Shown here one piece after another: positions 1 to 5,864 of a stretch of DNA of 64,000 bases. Each line of letters opens with the position of its first letter. The stretch's first letter is position 1. Both the position numbers and the translations under genes were made by a program. The stretch spans positions 62,001-126,000 of the forward strand of contig NZ_KB894411.1 of assembly GCF_000374445.1 (NCBI RefSeq). The letters run 5' to 3'. The DNA is from Actinokineospora enzanensis DSM 44649 (GTDB taxonomy: Bacteria; Actinomycetota; Actinomycetes; Mycobacteriales; Pseudonocardiaceae). The notes under the pieces are model-generated. The model had not been told where the DNA came from, searched no databases, and saw nothing but the letters and a program-made list of their open reading frames with translations.

Positions 1-195
1 GAGGTCCGGGCACCGGCCCTGCGCGTCGCGGCGGCGGAGGTCGACCTGGATGCCCTCGGCGCGGGCCTGGGCGTTCACCGCGACCAGCCGGTTCGCCGAG
101 ACGACGGCGGCTGGCGCGTCGACCGGGAGCCCGGCCGCGGCGGTGGCGGCGACGACCGGCCAGTCAGGGCAGCAGAGGACGAGCAACCTGGTCAT
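1..195 (-). CDS. imuB: ImuB-like Y-family polymerase subunit, N-terminal part (runs off the window)
   Basis: The first 65 codons of a Y-family DNA polymerase-like protein are present; the rest lies beyond base 1. The ATG at 195 has a GGGGGAGGA ribosome site about 5 bases upstream. The protein opens MTRLLVLCCPDWPVV, then shows SANRLVAVNAQARAEG and ends at the window edge in RRRDAQGRCPDL, which matches the start of actinobacterial ImuB. ImuB is the adaptor of the ImuA'-ImuB-DnaE2 mutasome, which bypasses DNA lesions after damage. It overlaps the upstream imuA' frame by about 30 bases and has its own perfect LexA box 45 bases before its start. Confidence 0.8.
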   Translation of the reverse strand, partial: MTRLLVLCCPDWPVVAATAAAGLPVDAPAAVVSANRLVAVNAQARAEGIQVDLRRRDAQGRCPDL

Positions 196-859
196 GTCGT
201 CCTCCCCCATGATCTCCCCTATGGCTCACCGCGCCCTGTTCGAACATATGTTCGACCGAAGATCGAGTCAAGGGCTGGAGCGTGACGGGATGACGGACGG
301 GACGGGAGGCGGCGCCGCGACCACGGGCGTGGACTTCCGCGCGCTGGGTTTCCAGGTGGCCGTGACCTTGCCCGAGGCCGGTCCAGCGGGCCCTGGTGCG
401 GGTGAGTTCGAGCTCGGCGCCGGGCCAGGGGGTCAGGGAGATGAGGATGGCGCCTCGGTTTCGGGCCCTGGCGGAGAGTTTGCGCGCGATGGAGTCGGGA
501 AGGTCGGCGTTGATGGCGACGATGTCGAAGCCGTCCAGGAGAGCGGCGGTGGCGGTGGCGATGTCGGGACCCGGATTGGGGATCAGGGCCAGGTGGTCGA
601 GGTTGATGCCTGCTTCCTGCGCGGCGGCTATGCCCAGGGAGGGAAGGGCGATGGCGGCTATCCAAGCGCCCTGGGTGCTGGGTTCGGCGAGGAGGGAGAG
701 GAGGAGGCTGGTGGAGTTGGCGAGGGTGATGGTGGCGCCTCTACGGAGGGCTTGCCAGGGGGAGAGCGGGGTCAGATGGGGGTGCAGGGGGAGGGTTTCC
801 GGGACTGGGGTGCGGTGTACTTGGGATAGGTCGTGCTTCAGACTCTCCCAAGTGGACAT
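164..859 (-). CDS. imuA': ImuA'-like SOS mutagenesis protein
   Basis: A 231-residue protein of the actinobacterial ImuA' family, the RecA-like partner that links ImuB to RecA in the damage-induced mutasome. Typical stretches are LRRGATITLANSTSLLLSLL (about 40-60, degenerate Walker-like region), a following GAWIAAIALPSLG, LIPNPGPD and the C-terminal WTGLGQGHGHLETQR and GRGAASRP. Family members usually end soon after this last motif. The final 35 residues are encoded by DNA that also carries the imuB promoter, so this tail is probably not functionally constrained. The ATG at 859 follows a GACAGG-N4-CCTGTC palindrome and no perfect LexA box lies directly before it. The nearest SOS promoters upstream drive two structured RNAs that end in terminators. 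Confidence 0.75.
   Translation of the reverse strand: MSTWESLKHDLSQVHRTPVPETLPLHPHLTPLSPWQALRRGATITLANSTSLLLSLLAEPSTQGAWIAAIALPSLGIAAAQEAGINLDHLALIPNPGPDIATATAALLDGFDIVAINADLPDSIARKLSARARNRGAILISLTPWPGAELELTRTRARWTGLGQGHGHLETQRAEVHARGRGAASRPVRHPVTLQPLTRSSVEHMFEQGAVSHRGDHGGGRHDQVARPLLP
240..271 (-). promoter_or_regulatory. LexA-controlled promoter of imuB
   Basis: Read on the minus strand, a TTGACT -35 (266-271), a 17-base spacer and a TATGTT -10 (243-248) form a near-consensus housekeeping promoter. A perfect actinobacterial SOS box, TCGAAC-ATAT-GTTCGA (240-255), lies over the -10. Predicted transcription starts about 40 bases before the imuB ATG. The promoter lies inside the 3' end of the imuA' frame, so imuB can be induced on its own. 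Confidence 0.8.
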
Positions 860-876
860 GCGGGCAGCGTAACGCC

Positions 877-892
877 GACAGGTGAGCCTGTC
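877..892. promoter_or_regulatory. 16-bp palindrome upstream of imuA'
   Basis: GACAGG-TGAG-CCTGTC is a perfect 6-4-6 inverted repeat ending 18 bases before the imuA' start. It could be an operator or a small hairpin in the imuA' leader. It differs from the LexA box, and I see no -10/-35 pair placed well around it. Confidence 0.35.
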
Positions 893-949
893 TCAGCTTG
901 TCCTTAGTGGATCTTCTGGCGCACGGAGCGGCCGACGCCGTGCTTACCA

Positions 950-1128
950 GGGAAAAAAGAGTGGTCGCCGCCCGGTGCCGAGTACTTCCCCGCGTCGGCT
1001 TGGGGCGGCGACCACATCGCACCCCTCCGACGGACACGCGCTCCGCTCGATGCGCGTGGGTCGGAGGTGTGAAGCCCGGGGGCGCCGGCCTCGACTCCGG
1101 GTTGCCCAGGCTCGAACTTGTGTTCGAC
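950..1128 (-). ncRNA. SOS-regulated structured RNA, copy A (about 180 nt)
   Basis: Predicted transcript starts near 1128, seven bases past the -10. Stem-loop 1 exposes AGUCGAGG (complement of 1089-1096). Stem-loop 2 (1021-1070) has 8-bp and 7-bp helices and exposes GAGCGG (complement of 1043-1048). The terminal hairpin (961-1015) pairs 13 bp, has a short mismatched patch, then 5 bp, and is followed by TCTTTTTTCC. No reading frame with a ribosome site is conserved between the copies. The RNA lies just upstream of imuA' in the same direction, so it could be a free small RNA or a terminated leader. I do not recognise it as a known RNA family. Confidence 0.65.
961..1015 (-). terminator. Terminal hairpin of RNA copy A
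   Basis: Arms 961-981 and 995-1015 pair over 18 of 21 positions and enclose a 13-base loop. On the minus strand the hairpin is followed directly by a T-rich run (951-960). No T-run follows on the plus strand, which fixes the direction. Confidence 0.75.
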
Positions 1129-1164
1129 AGATCAAGAGTACCCCGGAAACCCGCCGTCACACAA
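1112..1164 (-). promoter_or_regulatory. LexA-controlled promoter of RNA copy A
   Basis: TTGTGT -35 (1159-1164), 18-base spacer, TACTCT -10 (1135-1140), then seven bases and a perfect SOS box TCGAAC-ACAA-GTTCGA on the minus strand (1112-1127). The box covers the expected start of transcription, a position suited to LexA repression. Confidence 0.75.
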
Positions 1165-1229
1165 GACGATCGTCCGAAACGCGCGACGTTAGTCCTTAAT
1201 GGACCTAGCACGAAACAGGTTGGGGGATA

Positions 1230-1418
1230 ACAGAAAAGAGAGTGGTCGCCATCCGTTGTCGAGTACTTCCCCGCGCCGACAACGGATGGCGACCACGCCG
1301 CTTGGCTCCGTCAGGGTGCGAACGTACCGCTCAATACGCGCGCGCCGAGCAGGAGGGTGGCGGTCGGCGGGAGACCGGCCTCGACTCCGGTCGCCCAACC
1401 TTCGAACGTGTGTTCGAT
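1230..1418 (-). ncRNA. SOS-regulated structured RNA, copy B (about 185 nt)
   Basis: Predicted transcript starts near 1418. Stem-loop 1 pairs GACCGG with CCGGUC around AGUCGAGG (complement of 1379-1386). Stem-loop 2 exposes GAGCGG (complement of 1327-1332). The terminal hairpin (1242-1296) is a perfect 20-bp stem with a 15-base loop that contains the same CGGGGAAGUAC as copy A, followed by TCTCTTTTCTG. Compared with copy A, three base pairs of this stem have changed on both sides (1251/1287, 1252/1286, 1259/1279), keeping the pairing. The exposed purine-rich loops resemble the arrangement of protein-sequestering RNAs such as CsrB, but that comparison is only a hypothesis. Confidence 0.65.
1242..1296 (-). 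terminator. Terminal hairpin of RNA copy B
   Basis: Arms 1242-1261 and 1277-1296 are perfect reverse complements of each other. On the minus strand the hairpin runs into TCTCTTTTCTGTTA. Confidence 0.8.
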
Positions 1419-1453
1419 GACGGAAGACTACCGCACCCGTCGACCGTCGACAA
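1402..1453 (-). promoter_or_regulatory. LexA-controlled promoter of RNA copy B
   Basis: TTGTCG -35 (1448-1453), 17-base spacer, TAGTCT -10 (1425-1430), seven bases, then a perfect SOS box TCGAAC-ACAC-GTTCGA (1402-1417) on the minus strand. The geometry is the same as in copy A. Confidence 0.75.
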
Positions 1454-1462
1454 GCGGAGACG

Positions 1463-2987
1463 TCAGGCCTGCTGGATGGACTGGGGGAACGAGAAGACGT
1501 CGTCGGGGTCGTAGCGGCGGGCAACGCTGCCGAGACGGTTGAGGTTGGCGCCGTAGTAGGCGACGCCCCAGTCGGGCATGGCCGCCTCGATGTAGTTGAC
1601 GTAGCCGCCGCGGACGCCGAGCCTGGCCAGGGCGTCGCGGGTTTCGGCGACGGCCCTGGCGGCCGCGGCCTGACCGTCCTTTGTGGTCTTGTGGTAGATC
1701 TGCACGGTGCCGAGGGCGGCGCGGTGCGGGAACGCGGTGTCCTCCGGGGCGATCCGGGCGACGGCGCCGCCAAGCGAGTCGACCAGCAGGTTCAGGTCCG
1801 GGCGGCCGTCGACCAACGCCACCAGCGCGGCCGGGTCGGTGAGCGGGCCGGACAGGATGCGGGAGGACGCCATGAAGGCGGAGCGGGGGCTGTCGGCGGC
1901 GCACTGCTCGGCGGTCTTGTTGCCGCAGCCCGCGAAGTAGCGCATGGCGTCGAGATAGCTCTTCTGCTGCACCAGGCGGTTCGACGGTTTGCCCGCGGTC
2001 CTGGCCAGGCGGTCCAGCAGTGGCATCAGGCCCGACTGGGGACCGACGAAACAGCCGCTGACCGAGCACTTGACCGGGCTGCCGCCGTCCAGGGCGACCG
2101 CGGCCCACAGCTCGTCGGGGGCCGAGGCGAACAGCTCCTGCCAGGCGCCGACCACGGTGGCGGCGGCGCCGTCGCGGTAGTCCAGGTGGAAGACCGTGAC
2201 GTCGGGGGAGGGCTCGGTGCTGAAGGTGAACGAGGTGGCGATGCCGAAGTTGCCGCCGCCACCGCCGCGCAGGGCCCAGAACAGGTCGGGCTCGTTGGCC
2301 TGCGACACCGTGTGTAGCGCGCCGTCGGCGGTGACGACCTGGGCGCCGACCAGGCGGTCGCAGGTCAGGCCGTACTTGCGGGCCACCACGCCGAGGCCGC
2401 CGCCGAGGGTGAGCCCGGCGATGCCGACGGTGGGGCAGGAACCGGCTGGCAGGCAGCGGCCCGCGGCGCCGAGGGCGGTGTAGACGTCGATCAGGCGGGC
2501 GCCCGCGCCGACCATGACCGTGCCGTCCGGCCGGACGTCCACACCGGACATCCGGCGCACGTCGACCACCAGGCCGCCGTCCGGCACCGAGTAGCCGGTG
2601 TAGCTGTGGCCGCCGCTGCGCGCGGCGAGCGGGGTGTGCGAGACGCGGGCGAGCTCGACGCAGGCCTTGATGTGGTCGACGGTGGTGCAGTAGGCGATGG
2701 CGAGCGGGCTGTGGTTGTCGTACAGCGTGTTCACCGAGCGCCGGGCCTCGTCGTAGCCCGCCTCGCTGGACTGGACCAGGGCGCCGCCGAGCCGCTCGCG
2801 CAGCGCGTTCCAGTCCGGGGGCACCGGCGCGGGGCGGGAGGTGGTGGTCACGGCGGACGTTGTGGTGCCGGACAGGTTGCCGGTCCCGGCGGTGTTCTCG
2901 CCGTCGGAGCAGGAACCCACCGTCGCCACCGCGGCCCCCAGCCCGGTAACCCGCAGAAACGACCGCCGATTGAGCCGATTGATCAAA
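1463..2987 (-). CDS. Tat-exported FAD-linked oxidase, berberine-bridge type
   Basis: A secreted flavin oxidase of about 508 residues. I place the start at TTG 2987, which has GGGGAGG about 9 bases upstream. The protein then begins INRLNRRSFLRVTG, a twin-arginine signal, followed by VGSC, a possible lipobox. An FAD_binding_4 domain follows with GGHSYTGYS (His for 8-alpha flavin attachment) and GSCPTVGIAGL, whose Cys sits where bicovalent enzymes carry the second flavin bond. The C-terminus (VNYIEAAMPDWG, then ANLNRLGSVARRYDP) is the BBE domain. Substrate is unknown; relatives oxidise sugars or secondary metabolites. A longer frame reaches 3112 but lacks a signal peptide at its start. Confidence 0.85.
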
Positions 2988-3097
2988 TGTCCCGACCTCC
3001 CCACCCGCGCGGGTCTCGATCTCACCACCCGAACGCCCGGCTGCCTAGCAACCCGCGTTCCCACTAGTCCATCAATACTCCTGGTATTTCCAGCCTT

Positions 3098-3151
3098 ACC
3101 CGGCGTGAGCAACCATGGATCATTCTGTGTCCTAGGTCACTCACGCCGGGT
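3098..3151 (-). terminator. Inverted repeat downstream of the monooxygenase
   Basis: ACCCGGCGTGAG (3098-3109) and its exact reverse complement (3140-3151) enclose a 30-base loop just after the stop of the flavin monooxygenase. The long loop makes it a weaker terminator call than others in the window. Confidence 0.5.
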
Positions 3152-3159
3152 GGTTCTGC

Positions 3160-4767
3160 TCAGCTCGCGACCGGCTCCGCCGGGATGAGCACCCAGCCCA
3201 GGGCCCGGCGCAGTGCCGCGGTCAGTTCCTCCGCCAGGTTCTCGCCGGACAGCACCGCGGCCAGGTGGCCGTCGGGGCGGACCAGCGCCGCGCCGCCCGG
3301 TGCCAGGCGCAGCGCCTCGACGGCCGACGGAGGCAGCGGGACCACCGTGGTGACCTCGCCGGGCGCGTCCATCGGGGTGGCCGGTAACTGCGGGGCGAAC
3401 GCGGCCAGGTCGGCGTCCGGCGCGATGAGCACGGTGCAGCGGGGGCCCAGGTGGTCGCGCAGCCGGGTGCCGTCCGGGAACGCGACGTCCGGGCACAGCA
3501 CCCCGGGCAGCGGCGGCCGGGGCACGCCCGCCTCGCGCGGGAACGCGGCGATCTCCTCGTCGTCGGCCGCGGTGGTCAGCGCCGAGTCCAGGTACCAGAA
3601 CGGTTCGGCGAGCTTGCCCGAGTCGATCGTGGCCGCCGTCCCCGGATCGGTGACGCTGCGCTCCAGGATCTCCCGGCGGCGGGCCCATTCCTCGTCGTCG
3701 GCCGGGCACAGGAACCGCATGGTGGTGCTGGTGACCCGCAGGTTCTCATCGGTGGCCGGGCCGCGCTCCGGATCGTAGGTGTCCAGCAGCGCCGGGCCGC
3801 CCCAGCCGCCGCGGATCGCGGCGATCTTCCAGGCCGCGTTCTCCACGTCGGCCAGGCCGGAGTTCATGCCGCGGGCGCCGAACGGGCTCATGATGTGCGC
3901 CGAGTCGCCCGCCAGCACCACCCGGCCGACCCGCATGGTGGGCACGCGCCGCTGGTGGAAGCGGTAGAGCGAGGCCCACACCAGCTCGTAGTCGAGATCG
4001 CCGAGCACCTTGCGGATGCGCGTCTCCAACGCACCACTGGCCTGCTCGGCTTCGAGGTCGTACTCCTCGGGCACCTGCCAGTCGATGCGCCAGACCGAGT
4101 CGGGCTGCGGGTGGATCAGCACCTGGCGGCCGGGGTTCCACTCCGGGTCGAAGTAGAAGCGCCGCTCCGGCACCGGGGAGTCGAACGCCGCGCGCACGTC
4201 GGTGATCAGGAACTTGTCGTTGAACGAGTGTCCGTTGAAGGTCAACCCGAGCAGCTTGCGGATGGTCGAGCGGCTGCCGTCGGCGGCGACGCAGTGTGTG
4301 CCGCGCGCGGTCCACGGGCCGTCCGGGCCGTCGAGTTCCAGCGTGACGCCGGTGTCGTCCTGGCTGATCGCCGTGGCCCTGGTGCGGTAGTGCAGGTCGA
4401 TCAGCGGCTCGGCCAGCACCCGGGCCTCCAGCACGCGTTCGACGCTGTTCTGCGGGGTGTTGACGAACGGCGGGAAGTGGCCGGGCGCGGGCTCGGGCAG
4501 CGTCATCGAGAACACCTCGTGCTCCCGGTAGTAGATCCTCCCGGAGTACCAGGTGGCGCCCAGGTCGACGACCTCGCGGCCCGCGCCGACCCGGTGCAGC
4601 ACGTCCAGGGTGTCGCGCTGCACGCAGATCGCCCGGCTGCCCAGCAGTTCCCGGCCCGCCTGCGCGTCCACCACCAGGCTGGGCACGCCGTGCCTGGCCA
4701 GCAGCAACGCCCCCGTCATGCCGACCGGACCCGCGCCGACGATCAGCACGGGCTCCGCGGTGCTCAT
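3160..4767 (-). CDS. FAD-dependent aromatic monooxygenase (PheA/TfdB type)
   Basis: A 535-residue class A flavoprotein hydroxylase. It carries the N-terminal Rossmann motif VLIVGAGPVGMTGALLLA, the second FAD motif AGDSAHIMSPFGARGMNSG (about residue 280), and a following DVENAAWKIA. The C-terminal thioredoxin-like domain of the PHOX/TfdB group fits the last 170 residues. It should hydroxylate an aromatic or polyketide ring with NAD(P)H and O2. The ATG at 4767 has AGGAGGGG upstream and overlaps the stop of the preceding metallo-beta-lactamase-fold gene by four bases, so the two are probably co-translated and act on the same substrate route. The substrate cannot be inferred. Confidence 0.88.
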   Translation of the reverse strand: MSTAEPVLIVGAGPVGMTGALLLARHGVPSLVVDAQAGRELLGSRAICVQRDTLDVLHRVGAGREVVDLGATWYSGRIYYREHEVFSMTLPEPAPGHFPPFVNTPQNSVERVLEARVLAEPLIDLHYRTRATAISQDDTGVTLELDGPDGPWTARGTHCVAADGSRSTIRKLLGLTFNGHSFNDKFLITDVRAAFDSPVPERRFYFDPEWNPGRQVLIHPQPDSVWRIDWQVPEEYDLEAEQASGALETRIRKVLGDLDYELVWASLYRFHQRRVPTMRVGRVVLAGDSAHIMSPFGARGMNSGLADVENAAWKIAAIRGGWGGPALLDTYDPERGPATDENLRVTSTTMRFLCPADDEEWARRREILERSVTDPGTAATIDSGKLAEPFWYLDSALTTAADDEEIAAFPREAGVPRPPLPGVLCPDVAFPDGTRLRDHLGPRCTVLIAPDADLAAFAPQLPATPMDAPGEVTTVVPLPPSAVEALRLAPGGAALVRPDGHLAAVLSGENLAEELTAALRRALGWVLIPAEPVAS

Positions 4768-5729
4768 CGCCCCTCCTGCAGCGCGGCCCACACCTCGCGG
4801 TCACGCTCGGCGGTCCAGACGATCGGCCAGTCGTGCCCGTCCAGCTCGTCCCAGTAGCGCTGGACGTCGAACGGCAGGCAGTGCTCGAAGATGGGCCAGC
4901 GGCCGTACTCCGGCTCCAGCGCGGTGTGTGTGGCCCGGAACGCCTCGCCGACCGTGCCGCCGCGGCCGTGCACCTCGCGCACGATGCGGCGCAGCTCGTC
5001 GAGGAAGTGCCTGCTCTGCGCGATGGCGGCGGCCACCGCGTCGGCGCCGCGGGCGACCGCGCCCCGGCCGCCGACCAGCACCTCGGCCCCGAGCGCGGCC
5101 ACGTTGTCCAAAGTGGACGTGGCCCAGTCGTCGTGGAAGGCGTCCCCGGTGTACAGCGCGGCCTGCGCCTCCACCAGGTCACCGGCGAAGAGGATCTTCT
5201 GCCGGGGCAGCCAGGCGACGATGTCGCCCGCGGTGTGCCCGCGTCCACAGTGGGCCAGCACGAGATCGCCGCGGTCGCCGCCGAGCGGGATCACCAGCCG
5301 GTCGGTGAACGTCAGCGTTGGCCAGGTCAGGCCGGGGACGCTGTCCGGTTCCTCGAACAGCCGGGGCATGCGCCCCAGCTCGCTGGCCCAGTCGGCCTCA
5401 CCGCGCTCGGCGATCAGGGTGCGGGTGGTCTCGTGGGTGATGATCTCCGGCGCGTCGAACGCGCTGGCGCCCAGCACCCGCACCGCGTGGTAATGACTCA
5501 GCACCAGGTAGCGCACCGGTTTGTCGGTGCGCTCGCGCAGCCGCTCCAGCCAGCGGCGGGCGGCGACCGGGGTGGCCCTGGCCTCGAAGCAGACCAGGAA
5601 GTCCTCACCCTCGATGGCGCCCACGTTGGGGTCGCCCTCGGCGGTCAGCGCGTACACGCCGTCGGCGAGCTCGACGAACGTCTCGACTTTGCGTTCCAGG
5701 TCGGCGCTGGATGCGAATGCTTTTGTCAC
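4764..5729 (-). CDS. Metallo-beta-lactamase-fold protein with a degenerate metal motif
   Basis: About 321 residues from GTG 5729. The MBL fold is recognisable from LVLSHYHAVRVLG (normally HxHxDH), HCGRGHTAGD (the third metal-binding His region) and ILFAGDLVEAQ. In the first motif the Asp and third His are replaced (HYHAVR), so one of the two metal sites is probably altered or lost. Its stop overlaps the start of the aromatic monooxygenase by four bases, suggesting a joint pathway such as hydrolysis of a hydroxylated product. Such proteins are often annotated as SoxH-like hydrolases. Its activity is uncertain. Confidence 0.8.
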   Translation of the reverse strand: MTKAFASSADLERKVETFVELADGVYALTAEGDPNVGAIEGEDFLVCFEARATPVAARRWLERLRERTDKPVRYLVLSHYHAVRVLGASAFDAPEIITHETTRTLIAERGEADWASELGRMPRLFEEPDSVPGLTWPTLTFTDRLVIPLGGDRGDLVLAHCGRGHTAGDIVAWLPRQKILFAGDLVEAQAALYTGDAFHDDWATSTLDNVAALGAEVLVGGRGAVARGADAVAAAIAQSRHFLDELRRIVREVHGRGGTVGEAFRATHTALEPEYGRWPIFEHCLPFDVQRYWDELDGHDWPIVWTAERDREVWAALQEGR

Positions 5730-5864
5730 ATTCCCAACCCTGCCACCGCGCCCGGCTCCGGTACAGAGCGGCGACCCGCCTGTGGATGGATCCGGGCGCA
5801 TGTGGACAACTCGCCGGGCACACGGATCCCATGCGGGCCAACGTCTACGTGATCAACTGGCCGA

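Larger units (their letters stand above)
900..1453 (-). repeat. Two tandem copies of an SOS promoter / structured RNA / terminator unit
   Basis: Unit A covers 900-1164 and unit B 1192-1453, both reading on the minus strand. In order each contains a -35 and -10, a perfect LexA box, a stem-loop with loop AGUCGAGG, a stem-loop with loop containing GAGCGG, a long terminal hairpin whose loop contains CGGGGAAGUAC followed by a T-run, and finally a TCCAYTAAGGAC tag. The stems have diverged with compensating changes while the loops are identical. This pattern indicates selection on RNA structure rather than on protein or on DNA alone. Confidence 0.8.

Noticed and set aside
900-1453. Retron or CRISPR-like array
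   Set aside because: No reverse transcriptase or cas gene is nearby, and there are only two long units with internal promoters and terminators rather than short repeats with spacers.
944-1773. Similar peptides (RIER...RRGEVL) encoded in the same frame of both SOS RNA units
   Set aside because: The likeness follows from the conserved RNA loops. Stem changes are compensatory at base level and change amino acids freely, the frames run through the LexA boxes, and no ribosome site or start codon is conserved.
1463-3112. Longer start (3112) for the FAD-linked oxidase
   Set aside because: The added segment would bury the twin-arginine signal, and the TTG at 2987 has a good ribosome site.
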